A DNA stretch of 64,000 nt, from contig NZ_CP091819.1 of assembly GCF_019740355.2 (NCBI RefSeq), forward strand, positions 372,001-436,000, in the 5' to 3' direction. The notes under the pieces are model-generated. The model had not been told where the DNA came from. It did no database searches and saw only the letters and a list, made by a program, of their open reading frames with translations. A program made the translations under genes and the position numbers. Each line of letters opens with the position of its first letter. The stretch's first letter is position 1. The stretch is from Paracrocinitomix mangrovi. Its GTDB lineage: Bacteria > Bacteroidota > Bacteroidia > Flavobacteriales_D > Crocinitomicaceae. Positions 61,796 through 64,000 of this stretch are shown here, one piece after another.

Positions 61796-62533
61796 ATGAA
61801 AAACTCACTAATACCTGCATTTGCTGCTTTTTTAATGTTTTCTTGCTCACAATCACCGCAAAACTTAGTTGATTCGAGAAAAGAAGACGCCATCAAGAAA
61901 TTTGATCAGTTTTATGCCTGTTATGAAATTGCAAAAACTACACCTCCTATGCATTCTGATGAAATCCATTATGAAGAAGATGATGCTTGCATGGATTATG
62001 GGGATTGTCAAAATTGCTATCAAATAGGGATGGAAAGTTTTAAAGATTTAAGTGAGCCTTTAGATATTCCTTTTGACGGAACAAGAAGAAGAGAGCATGC
62101 AGATATGGCTAAATTGTTTGGTATTGATTTAAGTGAGCACAAAGAACCTCATGATTATCCTGTTACAGAGAATTACAGTTATCAAAAAATAGATAATGAA
62201 AGTGGAAGCTGTACAAATGCTATTTTGCAGTTTTTGGACACCAAGTATTTGTTAATCAATAGAATGAAAACTATACACGAACCAAGTATGGCCGGTGCAA
62301 GTCAGTTTAACTCAGGATTAGTTGAGGGAGATGTTTTGGTTTTTGATGTAGAGAAAGCAAAATTATTGGGTGGATTCACTGTGAGTTCTCAAAATGATCA
62401 AAACGTTCAAACTTCTTCGGGTAGAGATATTGAAAATGTACGTGCCGATTTGGAAATGAATGTTCAGGGGGTAATAAGAGATAAGTTTAAAAAATTAACT
62501 CCTTCTTTGGAAGGTGAGAGCTTTGAGTTTTAA
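61796..62533 (+). CDS. Exported lipoprotein of unknown function
   Basis: A 245-residue lipoprotein: signal with a lipobox cysteine (MKNSLIPAFAAFLMFSC). The mature protein has four cysteines in its first half (ACYEI, DDACMDYGDCQNCYQIG), a DxxCxxC-like arrangement that might bind metal or form disulfides. The second half is mixed. No family was recognised. Its stop overlaps the aldehyde dehydrogenase ATG by one base (TAATG), suggesting translational coupling. Confidence 0.7.
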   Translation: MKNSLIPAFAAFLMFSCSQSPQNLVDSRKEDAIKKFDQFYACYEIAKTTPPMHSDEIHYEEDDACMDYGDCQNCYQIGMESFKDLSEPLDIPFDGTRRREHADMAKLFGIDLSEHKEPHDYPVTENYSYQKIDNESGSCTNAILQFLDTKYLLINRMKTIHEPSMAGASQFNSGLVEGDVLVFDVEKAKLLGGFTVSSQNDQNVQTSSGRDIENVRADLEMNVQGVIRDKFKKLTPSLEGESFEF

Positions 62534-64000
62534 TGCAAATTCACGGTAAAAATCATATAGGATTTCAATTAAAGGCCTCAGGAGATAAAACTTTCAAAAC
62601 TTTTGATCCTGAAAGCAATGCTGATAATGAATGGATCTTTCATGAAGCAATTGAAAGTGAAATAAATGAAGCTGTATCTCTTGCTAAAAAAGCTTTTTCA
62701 CTGTTTAAAAATATTGCTGATTCAAAAAGAGCAACGTTTTTACGAAAAATCGCGGAGAACATTGAAAATCTGGGTGATGAGCTTTTGACCGTATATTCTA
62801 AAGAATCTGGTTTACCAACTTCAAGAGCTAAAATTGAAAGACAAAGAACATGCAATCAACTAAGGATGTTTGTAGATTTCATTGAATCTGACAATTGGCG
62901 AGAAACAATATTTGAAGAAGCGATTCCCGAAAGATCACCGAATCCAAAACCATCTTTATTAAAAACATATAAACCTTTAGGGCCGGTTGTGGTTTTTGGC
63001 GCCAGTAATTTTCCGTTTGCTTATTCTACTGCAGGAGGTGATACGGCCAGCGCTTTAGCCTCTGGATGTCCGGTAATTGTTAAGGGACACCCAATGCACG
63101 CGGGCACAGGGAGTTTGGTTGCAGATATGATAATTAAAGCAGCGAAAGAAACAGGAATGCCTGAAGGAGTTTTTTCTAATTTACAAAGCAGTGGAATAGA
63201 AGTAGGGCAAATGCTTCTGAATCATCCGGGAATCAAAGCAGTTGGATTTACTGGTAGTATAAGAGGAGGAAGGGCTTTGATGGATTTAGCTGCCAAAAGA
63301 GCAGAACCAATTCCTGTTTTTGCAGAAATGGGAAGCATAAATCCTGTGTTTATTTCACCGGATAGCATTAGTTACGAGTCAGATAAATGGATAGAGATTA
63401 TTACAAAGTCAGTGCTTTCGGGTACAGGTCAGTTTTGTACTAACCCAGGTTTAATCATTGGGATTGATTCGGAAGAATTAATGCGGTTTGCCAAGAAACT
63501 GGCAAGTACTGTTGCAGATGAGAATGCTTCAGTTATGTTGAATCCATCCATTCAAAAATCTTATAATAATCTAAGAGAACAGGCCTTAAAACAATCTGAA
63601 GTAATCCAACTGACAGCTGAAGGGAAAGTTCCGGCTAATTATGCTTGTCAGACAATTGCTACAGTTAAGGCAGAAGAGTTTATTAAGAATCCAACATTAA
63701 GGCATGAGGTTTTTGGACCCTATTCAATTGTTGTTCGAGCTAAAGATAAAAGCGAGTTGATTGAACTTATTCAAAATCTTGAAGGTCAGTTAACAGGAAC
63801 TTTGATCTTGCAGAAAAATGAATATGATAAATACAAAGAACTGGTCAGTGTTCTAGAAGATAGAGTAGGTAGGGTTATTTTTAATGGAGTTCCAACAGGG
63901 GTAGAAGTAACTGCTGCAATGACACATGGCGGACCTTATCCTGCTTCTTCAGACTCAAGGTTTACGGCTGTTGGTGTGTATTCAATAAAAAGATGGTTAA
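62533..64000 (+). CDS. Aldehyde dehydrogenase (alpha-ketoglutaric semialdehyde type), C-terminally cut by the window edge
   Basis: The gene starts at ATG 62533 (MQIHGKNHIGFQ) and runs open to the end of the window, 489 codons. The NAD(P)-binding and catalytic motifs are present: the KTYKPLGPVVVFGASNFPFAYSTAGGDTASAL region, FTGSIRGGRALMDLAA, catalytic E in FAEMGSINPVF and the cysteine in GTGQFCTNPG. The pattern (GASNFPFA, GTGQFCTNPG) matches 2,5-dioxovalerate/alpha-ketoglutarate semialdehyde dehydrogenases of the hydroxyproline or pentose pathways. The extreme C-terminus lies outside the window. Confidence 0.9.
   Translation, partial: MQIHGKNHIGFQLKASGDKTFKTFDPESNADNEWIFHEAIESEINEAVSLAKKAFSLFKNIADSKRATFLRKIAENIENLGDELLTVYSKESGLPTSRAKIERQRTCNQLRMFVDFIESDNWRETIFEEAIPERSPNPKPSLLKTYKPLGPVVVFGASNFPFAYSTAGGDTASALASGCPVIVKGHPMHAGTGSLVADMIIKAAKETGMPEGVFSNLQSSGIEVGQMLLNHPGIKAVGFTGSIRGGRALMDLAAKRAEPIPVFAEMGSINPVFISPDSISYESDKWIEIITKSVLSGTGQFCTNPGLIIGIDSEELMRFAKKLASTVADENASVMLNPSIQKSYNNLREQALKQSEVIQLTAEGKVPANYACQTIATVKAEEFIKNPTLRHEVFGPYSIVVRAKDKSELIELIQNLEGQLTGTLILQKNEYDKYKELVSVLEDRVGRVIFNGVPTGVEVTAAMTHGGPYPASSDSRFTAVGVYSIKRWL

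Noticed and set aside
1-64000. tRNA or rRNA genes, especially at the island boundary
   Set aside because: No cloverleaf or rRNA sequence was recognised; the insertion target is the mnmE 3' end, not a tRNA.

Overview
The window is AT-rich DNA from a member of the Bacteroidota, most likely a marine-type member of the Flavobacteriales. The evidence is several proteins with type IX secretion (T9SS) C-terminal sorting domains, a TonB receptor followed by a DUF4249 lipoprotein, a SpoIIE-type phosphatase with TPRs, and TAnnTTTG-type promoter elements. No rRNA, tRNA or CRISPR array was seen. A genus cannot be named from sequence alone.

Layout. Bases 1-7600 are core chromosome: the end of a MraY/WecA-like transferase, uvrA, an ATP-grasp enzyme with an outer-membrane beta-barrel protein, a small STAS-like protein, sucD and mnmE. 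Bases 57813-64000 are also host-like: a small lipoprotein, a TPR-SpoIIE phosphatase, two exported proteins of unknown function and a truncated aldehyde dehydrogenase. Between them lies a genomic island of about 50.2 kb. Its ends are an 18-bp direct repeat with one mismatch (7583-7600 and 57795-57812). This is the mnmE 3' end that encodes FCIGK-stop, a known target of tyrosine-recombinase islands in other bacteria. The integrase gene sits at the left end. Both ends carry clustered GTAACAA/TTGTTAC heptamers in pairs exactly 11 bp apart, which look like integrase arm sites. No relaxase, coupling protein, type IV secretion or phage structural gene was recognised.

Island cargo, left to right: (1) integration module 7.9-11.0 kb (zinc-ribbon/HTH protein, integrase, unknown protein, second HTH protein, zinc-ribbon protein); (2) an exported lipoprotein; (3) a tightly overlapping minus-strand cassette at 12.0-17.9 kb: C-protein-like XRE regulator, a protein joining an N-terminal MutL/MORC-like GHKL ATPase to a C-terminal histidine kinase, a receiver-domain protein, an HNH nuclease, an N6-adenine methyltransferase and a 56-residue protein. 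This looks like a restriction-modification or defence system under phosphorelay control and is the best candidate for an undescribed system; (4) a 649-residue PD-(D/E)XK nuclease and a two-HKD phospholipase D-like protein; (5) T9SS-exported proteins including a subtilisin; (6) a lipoprotein-cupin-TolC-HlyD-RND-TetR efflux operon with a clear promoter and operator; (7) a sensor kinase, a chimeric T9SS pseudogene and a remnant repeat; (8) a 38-51.6 kb block with a TonB receptor/DUF4249 pair, T9SS proteins, cupin, cytochrome c and two Crp-family regulators. Five promoters here carry a TTGAT-N4-ATCAA palindrome whose centre is exactly 35 bp from a TTTG -7 core, so they look like one co-activated regulon; (9) three small minus-strand genes separated by attC-like spacers; (10) AraC, DUF4386, a DUF4440-like protein and an S41 protease up to the right end.
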